The translations under genes were made by a program, and so were the position numbers. Of a stretch of DNA of 50,554 nt, positions 24,704 through 33,331 are shown piece after piece (within the stretch, counting starts at the first letter, position 1; each line of letters starts with the position of its first letter). The stretch comes from JBAZYK01 sp964582265 (GTDB taxonomy: Bacteria > Patescibacteriota > Gracilibacteria > UBA1369). The notes under the pieces were generated by a model. That model did not search any database. It saw nothing but the letters and a program-made list of their open reading frames with translations, and had not been told where the DNA came from. Location: contig CAZOQT010000005.1 of NCBI GenBank assembly GCA_964582265.1, positions 1 to 50,554 on the forward strand. The letters run 5' to 3'.

Positions 24704-25141
24704 ATGGCAGATATAACCACTAAAACTAAAGTTACAGCAAAGAATCCTTCTCAGGAATATTTTTATGCTTCTGGAAAACGCAAAACTGCAATCGCTCGCG
24801 TTCGCCTTTACCCAAAGGGCAAAGGAAACGTAATCATAAACGAAAAACCAGTAGAAGAATATATTAAACTCAACACAAGCAAAGGTTTAATGCTTTCTCC
24901 TTTACGCATTACAGGTCTTGCAAAAGAATTTGATGTTTCTGTTAAGGTAATTGGTGGTGGCGTTAGTGCTCAAGCTGAAGCTATCCGTCACGGTATTGCC
25001 CGCGCACTGCTTGAATACAATGATGCTTTAAGAGCAACTTTAAAGAAAGCTGGATTTTTAACACGTGACGCTCGCATTAAAGAACGTAAGAAACCAGGTC
25101 TAAAACGTGCACGCCGCGCTCCACAGTTCAGCAAACGTTAA
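24704..25141 (+). CDS. rpsI: 30S ribosomal protein S9
   Basis: S9 (uS9), whose C-terminal Arg touches P-site tRNA. I take the ATG at 24704 (145 residues) over a TTG nine bases earlier. ASGKRKTAIARVRLYPKGKG, VIGGGVSAQAEAIRHGIARAL and the C-terminus ERKKPGLKRARRAPQFSKR, with the usual Lys-Arg end, are all present. It is the last gene of the ribosomal cluster. Confidence 0.98.
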   Translation: MADITTKTKVTAKNPSQEYFYASGKRKTAIARVRLYPKGKGNVIINEKPVEEYIKLNTSKGLMLSPLRITGLAKEFDVSVKVIGGGVSAQAEAIRHGIARALLEYNDALRATLKKAGFLTRDARIKERKKPGLKRARRAPQFSKR

Positions 25142-25164
25142 GCACCAGGTATATACAAATCTTC

Positions 25165-25192
25165 AAAACCCCGCCGAAACGCGGGGTTTTTT
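25165..25192 (+). terminator. Terminator of the ribosomal cluster
   Basis: AAAACCCCGC and GCGGGGTTTT with a 6-base CGAAAC loop and a T-run. It is a strong intrinsic terminator 23 bases after rpsI, and may also stop the converging orphan gene on the minus strand. Confidence 0.95.
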
Positions 25193-25217
25193 GTTATCTC
25201 TTCATTATTTACTTTTT

Positions 25218-25769
25218 TTACCTTCTAAAAGGTTTAACCGTTTTTACAGGTATTCTTGTAAGGTCTGTTGAACAAGTTTTTAACAAAAATTTATCCTTGT
25301 CTTCAGATAAGGCATTCCAATTATAATAAGCAGAATCAAAGGCCCTTGCCACAACCCATGTTCCATTATACATTTCGGTACAAATAAATCCCCTAAAAAC
25401 CTCCGGCTTAATTATTAATCCCGTTGGATTACCAACTTTCTTTTTATTAATTTGAGCTGGAAAATTCACAAAATGGGGTTGTCCAAATTTTCCACCAAGT
25501 TTAACTACACAAGGAACACCTTCTTCAATAACACTAAGGCCCAATATTTCTGATTGAAAAAAATTATTTTCCGCATTTACACAAACTGGCGCCATGGCCG
25601 GCATGACAATTACCGCACATTTTTCACTGCCGCATATAAGTTCAATTTTCCCGCCTATTTCAGAAATAATAAGTTCAGGCTTACCAAAAGCCGCAATAAT
25701 TTTGGCGTCAGGTGACACATCTATGTTCCCTCCTTCAGATTTATCAATTGTTAAGGCTCTACTATCCAT
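25218..25769 (-). CDS. Hypothetical protein
   Basis: A 183-residue soluble protein I do not recognise. There is no signal peptide or membrane helix. It is rich in beta-type residues, with repeated Lys/Ile/Val strands (KIIAAFGKPELIISEIGGKIEL) and scattered Cys (ICGSEKCAVIV, PVCVNAEN). It forms a two-gene minus-strand unit with the gene at 25799-25987 (gap 29 bases) and converges on the ribosomal terminator. Codon use matches the host. Confidence 0.6.
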   Translation of the reverse strand: MDSRALTIDKSEGGNIDVSPDAKIIAAFGKPELIISEIGGKIELICGSEKCAVIVMPAMAPVCVNAENNFFQSEILGLSVIEEGVPCVVKLGGKFGQPHFVNFPAQINKKKVGNPTGLIIKPEVFRGFICTEMYNGTWVVARAFDSAYYNWNALSEDKDKFLLKTCSTDLTRIPVKTVKPFRR

Positions 25770-25798
25770 AAAAGAGTGCTAATATACTGTTTTGTATT

Positions 25799-25987
25799 TT
25801 ACTCTGGCTGATCATATTCACCCAAAACGCCATCAACAGCATCGCATTCCTCAATGCTTGCTAACCTTCGCCCAAATCCAGCAAGCAAATCACCGAAACC
25901 ATCACAATCATCTACAACAACTCCCGCTGCAATATCTTGATAAGATTGACCAACCTCATCTTGCCTAGGTCTTTGTATTGGAAGCAT
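25799..25987 (-). CDS. Small acidic hypothetical protein
   Basis: A 62-residue acidic protein of unknown function (GVVVDDCDGFGDLLAGFGRR then a GEYDQPE end). It has no recognisable domain. It is upstream of and likely co-transcribed with 25218-25769, behind a good minus-strand promoter. Its small size keeps confidence moderate. Confidence 0.5.
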   Translation of the reverse strand: MLPIQRPRQDEVGQSYQDIAAGVVVDDCDGFGDLLAGFGRRLASIEECDAVDGVLGEYDQPE

Positions 25988-26008
25988 ATATTTTTATTAA
26001 AGGGGTAT

Positions 26009-26037
26009 ATAGTACAACATTTTATAATAAAAAGCAA
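26009..26037 (-). promoter_or_regulatory. Minus-strand promoter of the two orphan genes
   Basis: On the minus strand, TTGCTT, a 17-base spacer and TACTAT lie just upstream of the 62-residue gene, with TG directly before the -10. Confidence 0.45.
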
Positions 26038-26050
26038 GTGTTAACCAAAA

Positions 26051-26081
26051 AATTGGCATGTTAAACTGTGCAAGGCCAATT
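26051..26081. promoter_or_regulatory. Inverted repeat upstream of trmD
   Basis: AATTGGC and GCCAATT, a perfect 7-bp inverted repeat with a 17-base spacer, between the divergent orphan operon and trmD. It could be an operator or a hairpin. Confidence 0.3.
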
Positions 26082-26107
26082 TCCATAATTACTAATTTCC
26101 AATTAAC

Positions 26108-26806
26108 TTGCGCTTCGACCTGCTAACAATCTTTCCAGAAATATTTGATTCCTATTTAAAGGAAAGCATTATTAAAAGAGCCCTAGAAAGCGGCAAAATC
26201 AAAATCGTAGTGCATGACATTCGTAAATTTAGCCTGGATCGCCATCATAAAGTTGACGACAGCCCTTACGGCGGAGGTTCTGGCATGTTGATGATGCCTC
26301 AACCTATTTACGATTGTATTGCCCATGTTAAAACTTTAAATTCCGGTCCGGTGATTTTTATGAGCCCCAGAGGCAAAACACTCACACAGGTAAAAGCTGA
26401 ACAATTAGCCAAAATCGGCCAAAGCAAAAAACCATATCCCAGCAAATTAAAAAGCAAAGACTCCAAAGAAAATGGCTTAATACTGCTTTGCGGACGCTAT
26501 GAAGGTATCGACCAGCGCGCAATTGATTTAGCAATAGATGAAGAACTTTCTGTGGGTAAATTTGTATTAACCGGAGGCGAACTTGCTGCCATGATTGTTG
26601 TAGACTGCGTTAGTCGCCTTATCCCAGGCGTGCTTGGTGATGAAAATTCCCATATAGAAGAAAGCTTTTCTAAAGCCCTAAAACGCAAAAAAGAATATCC
26701 ACATTACACACGTCCAGAAGAATTTAAAGGGCTAAGAGTACCAGAAGTTTTATTAAGCGGTCATCATGCCAAAATCAAAAAATGGCGTGAAGAAAAGCTA
26801 AATTAA
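26108..26806 (+). CDS. trmD: tRNA (guanine-37-N1)-methyltransferase
   Basis: TrmD makes m1G37 next to the anticodon of tRNAs reading CNN-type codons and prevents +1 frameshifting. It is 232 residues from a TTG start, with RFDLLTIFPEIFDSYLKES at the N-terminus. The SAM-binding trefoil knot is clear: MSPRGKTLTQ, LILLCGRYEGIDQRAIDL, LSVGKFVLTGGELAAM and RLIPGVLGDENSHIEESF. The C-terminal part carries YTRPEEFKGLRVPEVLLSGHHAKIKKWR. It is not in the usual rpsP-rimM-trmD-rplS setting, which is common in reduced genomes. Confidence 0.96.
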   Translation: MRFDLLTIFPEIFDSYLKESIIKRALESGKIKIVVHDIRKFSLDRHHKVDDSPYGGGSGMLMMPQPIYDCIAHVKTLNSGPVIFMSPRGKTLTQVKAEQLAKIGQSKKPYPSKLKSKDSKENGLILLCGRYEGIDQRAIDLAIDEELSVGKFVLTGGELAAMIVVDCVSRLIPGVLGDENSHIEESFSKALKRKKEYPHYTRPEEFKGLRVPEVLLSGHHAKIKKWREEKLN

Positions 26807-26895
26807 ATCGTAAGCCCATACGTCAAAAAAAAATTTAGCTTTATTTATCACTGAATCCGGAATAAAATCCGTATAATTATTGATGAACCATTTTT

Positions 26896-29652
26896 ATGAC
26901 AAAAGAGCTGGAATCATTATTCGCCCAACATCAAACTTCTCTGGACGGAATAACTACCACAGAGGCACAAAAAAGGTTAAAAATTTATGGTAAAAACGAA
27001 CTTAAAGCCGCGGCAAAAAAATCATATTTCATTAAGTTTTTGGAAGAATTCAAAGATTTAATGGTTATTATCCTGATTATTGCCACAATTTTAGCCTTTC
27101 TTTCCAAAGAATATCTTGATGCCACCATCATTCTTTTTATTGTGTTCCTGAATGCCACAATCGGCTTTATTCAAAAATTTAAGGCAGAAAAGGCTATTGA
27201 GGCATTAAAGAAAATGATCGCCCCAAATGCCAAAGTTTGGCGTGATGGCAATATGCAAAAAATATTAGCTACCGAAGTCGTACCGGGTGACATTTTGATT
27301 TTAGAAGAAGGTGACCAAATTCCCGCAGATGCAATTTTGCTTGAATCCAATGAAATTGAAACCCAAGAATCGGCTTTAACCGGAGAATCTACAGCTGTAG
27401 AAAAATTAAATTTTAGCACGGAAATTAAAGCAGAAAATCAGGTATTCATGGGCACTAACGTTGTGCACGGAACATGTAAAGCCCTCGTCATCAAAACTGG
27501 AATGCATACAGAAATGGGCAAAATCGCAAAACTCACCACCGAAACCGAAAAAGACAAAACTCCTCTGCAAAAAGAAATGCAGGATTTGGGTTTATTCATA
27601 GGTAAATTCACATTTGTAATCACTGCCATCTTAATAATTTTAGGGATATTTGTGCAGAAAAGAGAAATCATAGACACTCTGCTTTTTGCCACTTCTGTAG
27701 CGGTAGCCGCAGTGCCAGAAGGATTACCGGCCACAGTTACAATTACACTAGCACTGGGAGTTCAAAGACTGGCCAAAAATAGCGCTATTGTTAAACAACT
27801 GGCTTCCGTAGAAACGCTCGGTTCTACAACGGTAATTTGCAGCGATAAAACCGGCACACTCACCAAAAATGAAATGACCGTCAAAGAGCTTTATTACGAC
27901 AAATATAGTGCAAAAGTGGAAGGTGTTGGTTACGAACCAAAAGGTGAGATCAAATTTGAAGGTAAAAAACCGATGGACATGCTCTATTTAACCGCCGCAT
28001 TTTGCAATAATGCCGACGTAAGCGAATCTGATGGGCAATGGAAAGTTATTGGCGATCCTACTGAAGCTGCTTTAATTACCTTAGTTAAAAAAAGTAACTT
28101 TCCTTTACAACAGTTCAAAGCCAATCTGCAAAAAATCCATGAATTTCCTTTTGATTCCAATCGTAAATGCATGACCGTGCTTTATGAAGAAAAGGCATCG
28201 GGCAAAGTTTTTGCCCTGTCTAAAGGCGCACCAAGCAGCATTTTTAAAGCAGCGGACCACATGGTTTTAAATGATCACCCTATGAAAATCGATCACAACA
28301 CCATGCAGGAATTTAAAGACAAAAACGAAAAGATGGCTCAAAAAGCCTTACGAGTTTTAGCTTTTGCTTACCGTGAATTAACCGCGCATGAAATTAAAAC
28401 CTGGCAAAAAAACATCAATGGTCGTTTCCCTTTTAGCAAAGAAGAAATAGAAAAAAACCTGATCTTTTTGGGTCTAATTGGAATGATTGATCCTCCACGG
28501 GCAGAAGTTTCGGAAGCGATTGAATTAACCAGACAAGCGGGCATTAAAGTATATATTGTTACCGGTGATCACGGAACCACAGCCGAAGCCATTGGCAGAC
28601 AAATCGGCTTAGTGGGCAAAAACAAACATCTAATAATTACCGGACCAGAATTAAATGAGCTTGATGATCCTGATTTAAAAAAACTTTTTGAAGATAAACA
28701 TTTAGACATTATTTTTGCAAGAGTCAGTCCGGCACACAAATTAAGAATCGTTTCTTTATTAAAAGAATTAGGTGAAGTTGTGGCCGTAACAGGTGACGGC
28801 GTAAACGACGCGCCTGCGCTTAAGCGCAGCGATATTGGTGTAGCCATGGGCAGCGGCACAGATGTAAGCAAAGAAGCTTCAAACATGATCCTAACCGATA
28901 ATAGCTTTAGCAGTATCGTTAAAGCCGTAAAAGAAGGTCGTACCATTTACGAAAACCTAAAAAAATTCATCTACTTTATGTTTACCTCTAATACTGGTGA
29001 ACTCTTAACTATCTTGGCCGCGATTGTATTAAACTTTCCAGCGCCATTAACAGCCATTTTAATTCTATTTGTAAATTTATTTACTGACGTTTTACCGGCC
29101 CTGGCACTAGGCCTGGAACCTGGCGAAAATAACATTATGCTTAAAAATCCACGGCGCAAAACCGAAAGAATGCTAAATCGCCATTTTATATTCCGCATTT
29201 TTTATGGAGGATTTTTTATGATGATCATAATTTTGAGTGGCTTCATTTGGACACTCTACCACTATGGCTGGGAATGGGGTCAATTATTGGACTCATCTCA
29301 TCCAACCTATTTAAAAGCTAGTACACTTACTTTTGCTTTAATGGTAATTACGCAAATGGGCATTGCTTTAAGCGCTAAAAGTGAAGATCAATCAGTTTTT
29401 AAAAGTGGCATTATAAAAAATAAAAAATTGCTTGGAGCTATTTTGGTTTCCATCTTTTTAACAGTTACCCTGATTCAGGTACCTTTATTACAGCAGTACT
29501 TTCACACAACTTCTTTGAACATGCAGGAATGGTTTATAGTTGCTGCAGCGTCTGTCCTTATTTTAAGCCTGGAAGAATTACGTAAAGCTTATGTAAGAAA
29601 CACCAAACATAATGCGCCAGACATTGAATATCTAAAAAGTTCCAATATATAA
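26896..29652 (+). CDS. P-type Ca2+-transporting-like ATPase
   Basis: A 918-residue type II P-type ATPase, most like Ca2+ pumps. An N-terminal cation-ATPase domain (residues 1-70), an actuator with LTGEST near residue 160, and M4 with AVPEGLPATVTITLALGVQRLAK are present. The phosphorylation loop CSDKTGTLTKNE has Asp317. The P-domain hinge TGDGVNDAPALKRSDIGVAMGSGTDVS and six C-terminal helices follow. The M4 PEGLP motif supports a Ca2+ or related cation; the exact ion is not fixed by sequence. It stops 1 base before the DUF167 gene. Confidence 0.95.
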   Translation: MTKELESLFAQHQTSLDGITTTEAQKRLKIYGKNELKAAAKKSYFIKFLEEFKDLMVIILIIATILAFLSKEYLDATIILFIVFLNATIGFIQKFKAEKAIEALKKMIAPNAKVWRDGNMQKILATEVVPGDILILEEGDQIPADAILLESNEIETQESALTGESTAVEKLNFSTEIKAENQVFMGTNVVHGTCKALVIKTGMHTEMGKIAKLTTETEKDKTPLQKEMQDLGLFIGKFTFVITAILIILGIFVQKREIIDTLLFATSVAVAAVPEGLPATVTITLALGVQRLAKNSAIVKQLASVETLGSTTVICSDKTGTLTKNEMTVKELYYDKYSAKVEGVGYEPKGEIKFEGKKPMDMLYLTAAFCNNADVSESDGQWKVIGDPTEAALITLVKKSNFPLQQFKANLQKIHEFPFDSNRKCMTVLYEEKASGKVFALSKGAPSSIFKAADHMVLNDHPMKIDHNTMQEFKDKNEKMAQKALRVLAFAYRELTAHEIKTWQKNINGRFPFSKEEIEKNLIFLGLIGMIDPPRAEVSEAIELTRQAGIKVYIVTGDHGTTAEAIGRQIGLVGKNKHLIITGPELNELDDPDLKKLFEDKHLDIIFARVSPAHKLRIVSLLKELGEVVAVTGDGVNDAPALKRSDIGVAMGSGTDVSKEASNMILTDNSFSSIVKAVKEGRTIYENLKKFIYFMFTSNTGELLTILAAIVLNFPAPLTAILILFVNLFTDVLPALALGLEPGENNIMLKNPRRKTERMLNRHFIFRIFYGGFFMMIIILSGFIWTLYHYGWEWGQLLDSSHPTYLKASTLTFALMVITQMGIALSAKSEDQSVFKSGIIKNKKLLGAILVSIFLTVTLIQVPLLQQYFHTTSLNMQEWFIVAAASVLILSLEELRKAYVRNTKHNAPDIEYLKSSNI

Positions 29653-29653
29653 C

Positions 29654-29959
29654 ATGTCACCCAAGCCAAACAATTCAGCTCTCCGTGACACCCTGGAACA
29701 GGCAAAAACAAAGCTGTTCAGTACAAAAAAAATCACGATTAAAATCAAAGTCACTGCCAAAAGTGGCAAACATGAATTTAGTGATTTAATGGCTGATGGA
29801 ACGATTAAAATTAAGGTTAAGGCCGCTCGCGACCAAGGCAAAGCCAACGCGGAAGTAATTGAATTGTTAGCCGACTTCTTTGGAGTATCCCGCAGTAGTG
29901 TTACAATCCTCACCGGCGAAACCTCTGCGCAAAAGATTATAGAAATTAATCCAAATTAA
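29654..29959 (+). CDS. DUF167 (YggU) family protein
   Basis: A 101-residue protein with the DUF167 fold: ITIKIKVTAKSGKHEF, then IKIKVKAARDQGKANAEVIELLADFFGVSRSSVTILTGETSAQKIIEI. The KxxPxxGKAN-type motif is AARDQGKANAEV. It has about 30 extra N-terminal residues. Function is unknown in general. It overlaps no gene but is directly followed by rsmA, whose start is the next base after the stop. Confidence 0.9.
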   Translation: MSPKPNNSALRDTLEQAKTKLFSTKKITIKIKVTAKSGKHEFSDLMADGTIKIKVKAARDQGKANAEVIELLADFFGVSRSSVTILTGETSAQKIIEINPN

Positions 29960-30817
29960 TTGCTTTACCACAACTCCCAAGAACTAATTTCCTTCCTACA
30001 AGAACACGGGCTTTGGAACAAAAAAGCACTGGGGCAAAATTTTTTGGTGAATTTTGAAGTCCTAAAAAAAATCCTTGCTGCTGCGGAAATAACGCCCAAT
30101 GATAACGTCATAGAAGTAGGCACGGGGCTGGCAGTTTTAACAGAAACACTGGCCCAAAGCGCCAAACAGATCACCACAATTGAATACGATTCCACACTGA
30201 TTCCAGTCTTGACCGAATATTTAAAAAAATTCCCGAATGTAAATTTAACTCATCAAGATGCGCTTAAATTTGAGCTACCCACTTACGATTACAAGCTGGT
30301 CGCCAACATTCCATATTACATCACTTCCCCACTCCTTAATCATTTTTTGCAACCCGACCTCAAAGGTCGACCTCAAAGGTCGAGACCCAAACTAATTGTT
30401 TTATTAGTCCAAAAAGAAGTGGCCGAAAAGATTTGCGCGCGTGAAGGCGACCAAAGCGTTTTAAGCCTGCAGGTTCAAATTTTTGGCAAGCCAACAATCG
30501 TCAGCAATGTAGGCAAAAGCAGTTTTTTTCCCGCACCAAAAGTAGATTCCGCCATCCTAAAAATCGAGATGTTCCCCGAACCCTTGATCCCCACCGAAAG
30601 CCTACCCGCCTTTTTCCGCTTGATACACGCCACCTTCAGCCAGAAACGAAAAACGCTCAGTAACTCACTTAGAACGCTTGCCCTAACCCGCGAACAAGCC
30701 CTTGCCTCGTTAAATCAAGCAGGAATAGCCGAAAACCAAAGGCCGCAAGCGCTAACAATTGAGGAGTGGAAGAAATTAGTTGAGATTATACCTTCCCCAA
30801 CTCCTCTTTCATCTTGA
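29960..30817 (+). CDS. rsmA: 16S rRNA dimethyladenosine transferase, with palindromic insert
   Basis: RsmA/KsgA dimethylates A1518 and A1519 in helix 45 of 16S rRNA. It is 285 residues from a TTG start directly after the DUF167 stop. LGQNFLVN, the SAM motif VIEVGTGLAVLTETLAQ (GTG instead of the common GpG), the catalytic NIPYYITSPLL motif and SSFFPAPKVDSAILKI are all present. Between the catalytic motif and RPKLIVLLVQKEVAE the protein has about 9 extra residues (DLKGRPQRS) encoded by two tandem 13-bp palindromes. Family members usually run from the helix directly into RPK/xx-LMVQKEVA. The 3' end overlaps pyrF tail-to-tail by 32 bases. Confidence 0.95.
   Translation: MLYHNSQELISFLQEHGLWNKKALGQNFLVNFEVLKKILAAAEITPNDNVIEVGTGLAVLTETLAQSAKQITTIEYDSTLIPVLTEYLKKFPNVNLTHQDALKFELPTYDYKLVANIPYYITSPLLNHFLQPDLKGRPQRSRPKLIVLLVQKEVAEKICAREGDQSVLSLQVQIFGKPTIVSNVGKSSFFPAPKVDSAILKIEMFPEPLIPTESLPAFFRLIHATFSQKRKTLSNSLRTLALTREQALASLNQAGIAENQRPQALTIEEWKKLVEIIPSPTPLSS
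30356..30382 (+). repeat. Tandem 13-bp palindromic repeat inside rsmA
   Basis: Two head-to-tail copies of GACCTCAAAGGTC plus one G make a 27-base, 9-codon in-frame unit in rsmA. Each copy is itself a hairpin (GACCT/AGGTC). The same unit, in a head-to-head form, lies at 41474-41499. Confidence 0.85.
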
Positions 30818-31730
30818 TTACTGCCGCGCGTGCTGCTTCTGCGAAGTCACGCTCGGTATAACTATCTGACTCTTCCCAGGCAAAAATAATTCCACGTGAA
30901 GAGTTTACGATTGCGCCGGTTCCATCTTCATTAAAACAGGCCTTAACATCTGCAGCTGTACCACCCTGGGCACCATAGCCAGGTACCAAAAAGATATTTT
31001 GAGGCATCAGCTTGCGAAGTTTAGCGGATTGTTGCGGATAAGTCGCCCCCACCACCGCACCAACCAAAGAATAGCCACTTTCACCCAAATCATCGGCCCC
31101 CCAGGATTCCAGATAGTGAGCCATAATCTCGTAAATTGTGCTGCCATCCTTCATTTGCAAATCCTGCAAATCACCCGAAGAAGGGTTAGAAGTTTTAACC
31201 AAAACAAAAACTCCTTTTCCATACTTTTGCGCCTCCGTTACAAAAGGTTTAATCCCATCCCAACCAAGATAAGGAACAATCGTAACCGCATCCGCATTAA
31301 AACTAAAAGCATCTTTTCCAAAAAGATTTACTTTGCCTAAAAAAGCCTTTGCATAAGCATCCGCGGTGGAACCAATATCACCACGCTTAGTATCTGCAAT
31401 GGTCAACAAACCCTTTTCCCGCGCGTAATTTAATGTTTCTTCAAATGCGCGAATACCTTCATACCCATACTGTTCATAAAAAGCGATTTGTGGCTTTACC
31501 ACTGGAACAAGGTCACAAACGGCATCAATAATTCCTTTATTAAACTCGGTAATCGCAATTCGCGCTGCCTCCATTGGTGTTTTAGCAGAAGTCAAAGCTG
31601 TATCTTTAATAAATTGTGGAATCTGCTCTAATCTTGGATCTAGTCCCACGCAAATCGCTGATCCTTTAGCTTTGATTTGTGCATTTAACCTGTCGGCAAA
31701 ATGGTTTGGTTTTTGATTTTGTTCAGTCAT
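30786..31730 (-). CDS. pyrF: Orotidine 5'-phosphate decarboxylase
   Basis: PyrF converts OMP to UMP, the last step of pyrimidine synthesis. It is 314 residues, the long type-2 form. AICVGLDPRLEQIP opens the barrel and IADTKRGDIGSTADAYAKAF holds the catalytic Lys-Asp pair. The phosphate-gripper region PGYGAQGGTAADVKACF and NSSRGIIFAW are present. It is the last gene of the minus-strand run pyrD-pyrK-pyrE-LRR-pyrF. Confidence 0.95.
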   Translation of the reverse strand: MTEQNQKPNHFADRLNAQIKAKGSAICVGLDPRLEQIPQFIKDTALTSAKTPMEAARIAITEFNKGIIDAVCDLVPVVKPQIAFYEQYGYEGIRAFEETLNYAREKGLLTIADTKRGDIGSTADAYAKAFLGKVNLFGKDAFSFNADAVTIVPYLGWDGIKPFVTEAQKYGKGVFVLVKTSNPSSGDLQDLQMKDGSTIYEIMAHYLESWGADDLGESGYSLVGAVVGATYPQQSAKLRKLMPQNIFLVPGYGAQGGTAADVKACFNEDGTGAIVNSSRGIIFAWEESDSYTERDFAEAARAAVIKMKEELGKV

Positions 31731-31791
31731 AATAATTATTACGATTTATAGTCGCCGACACTATACCCTTAGGTCCGCGCAGAAACAAAAG

Positions 31792-32634
31792 CTATTTTTT
31801 ATAAACATCAACTTCCAATTTTTTTATACCAGCAAACATTTCTTTGATTCTATCTTTAATTGCCGGTGCCAGCTTATTGGATTTAATATCCAGTTCCTGC
31901 AACTTTTTTAAATCGCCAAAAGTTTTTGGCACAGAAGTCAAAGCGTTATAACTAACATTCAAAATCTCCAAATTCTGCAACTTCCCAAAATCATCCGGCA
32001 ATTTTTTTAGCTTATTGAAACTTAGATTTAACTTGATCAAATTAGACAAATTCCCAAAACTTTCCGGCAACTCAGTTAATTTATGCGCATTTAAATCCAG
32101 CTCCACCAAATTCACCAATTCTCCAAAATTTTCTGGCAAACTTTCTATAGCAAAGTTCATGTATGGCACATACAAACTATCCCGCTTTAACCCCAGTTTT
32201 TTTAAATTTTTAAGTTGGGCTATTTTTGGACTAACCAACTTCAAAGGCGTAAACATAAGCTGTAAATCTTCTAAATTTTCCAAATCATAAACGGATTCCG
32301 GAATTTCATAAATTTCCTGATGATTTAATGCCAGTTTCTTTAAATTTTTAAGCTGGCTGATTTCCGCTGGAATTTCTTTTAAACAACCTCTTTGCACTAT
32401 TGTAATTAAACTTAGTTCACGCAAATTGCTTAGTGCTCCAATTTTTGGAGTAACTTTTTTCAATTTATGATCATAAATTACCAGCTTTTCTAAATTTGTC
32501 AGATTTCCAAGATCATCCGGAAGTTGTTCGATGCTGGTTTCAACCATCAACGATTTAACTTTTGCCGGCATTTTTAAAGCACTTTCAAAAGAGAAGAATT
32601 CTCCCGTTTCCAAATTATCATTCTGCTGCACCAT
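31792..32634 (-). CDS. Leucine-rich repeat protein
   Basis: A 280-residue cytoplasmic-looking LRR protein of about nine 23-residue repeats of the pattern LPxxFGNLxNLxxLxLxxNxLxx (for example LTELPESFGNLSNLIKLNLS). I take the ATG at 32634; a longer frame reaching 32742 lies entirely over pyrE and gives an unnatural Trp/Cys-rich start. The start overlaps the 3' end of pyrE by 17 bases, so translation is probably coupled. There is no signal peptide. An LRR gene inside a pyrimidine operon is unusual; the partner is unknown. Confidence 0.85.
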   Translation of the reverse strand: MVQQNDNLETGEFFSFESALKMPAKVKSLMVETSIEQLPDDLGNLTNLEKLVIYDHKLKKVTPKIGALSNLRELSLITIVQRGCLKEIPAEISQLKNLKKLALNHQEIYEIPESVYDLENLEDLQLMFTPLKLVSPKIAQLKNLKKLGLKRDSLYVPYMNFAIESLPENFGELVNLVELDLNAHKLTELPESFGNLSNLIKLNLSFNKLKKLPDDFGKLQNLEILNVSYNALTSVPKTFGDLKKLQELDIKSNKLAPAIKDRIKEMFAGIKKLEVDVYKK

Positions 32635-33292
32635 ATTGTTTTCTATATTCGTTAATCTTAGCCATTTTTTCCTCATCCACATACACCACACCTTCAATTT
32701 CGCGCTTGTACAAATAATCAATAATTTCTTCCAAAGACACAATCGAATAAACTTTTATCCCAAATTCATCTTTAAGCTCCTGAACCGCGCTTTTTTCGCC
32801 TACTCCTTTTTCCATGCGATCCACTGCAATCAAAATGCCATTAATATTTGGTCCACCTTCTTTTTTTAGAAGCTCAATACATTGACGCATCGCGGTTCCA
32901 GCCGTCATCACATCATCTACAATCACCAATTTGGAATCTTTTCTGATTGGCGCGCCCACTATCATGCCGCCTTCACCATGATCTTTGGCTTCCTTTCTGT
33001 TAAAAGCATACGCAACATTGATTCCAAAATGTTCATATAAAGCAGTACAAACCGCAACACTCAGAGGGATCCCCTTATAGGCAGGGCCAAAAATAGTATC
33101 ATAATCCTTAAGATATTCACGCAGTGCTGCCGCATAAAACGCTCCAAGCTGAGTAATCAATTCTCCCGTATAAAATTGTCCCAAATTCAAAAAATAAGGA
33201 CACTTGCGCCCACTTTTAAGTGTAAAATCGCCAAATTTTAGTGTATTAGATTTAACCAGGAATCTTATAAAATTTTCTTTATATTGTTGCAT
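32618..33292 (-). CDS. pyrE: Orotate phosphoribosyltransferase
   Basis: PyrE adds PRPP to orotate to make OMP. It is 224 residues. FGDFTLKSGRKCPYFLNLGQF and the GPAYKGIPLSVA segment are typical, and the PRPP-binding loop is KLVIVDDVMTAGTAM. YAFNRKEAKDHGEGGMIVGA is the flexible catalytic loop. The 3' end overlaps the LRR gene. Confidence 0.97.
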   Translation of the reverse strand: MQQYKENFIRFLVKSNTLKFGDFTLKSGRKCPYFLNLGQFYTGELITQLGAFYAAALREYLKDYDTIFGPAYKGIPLSVAVCTALYEHFGINVAYAFNRKEAKDHGEGGMIVGAPIRKDSKLVIVDDVMTAGTAMRQCIELLKKEGGPNINGILIAVDRMEKGVGEKSAVQELKDEFGIKVYSIVSLEEIIDYLYKREIEGVVYVDEEKMAKINEYRKQYGAAE

Positions 33293-33331
33293 AGCGAATC
33301 AAGTAAAACTGTAAATTATACAAGAAAATGC

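Noticed and set aside
32635..32742. Longer N-terminus for the LRR gene
   Set aside because: It overlaps pyrE throughout and gives an unnatural Trp/Cys/Lys-rich start. The ATG at 32634 begins the LRR fold cleanly.
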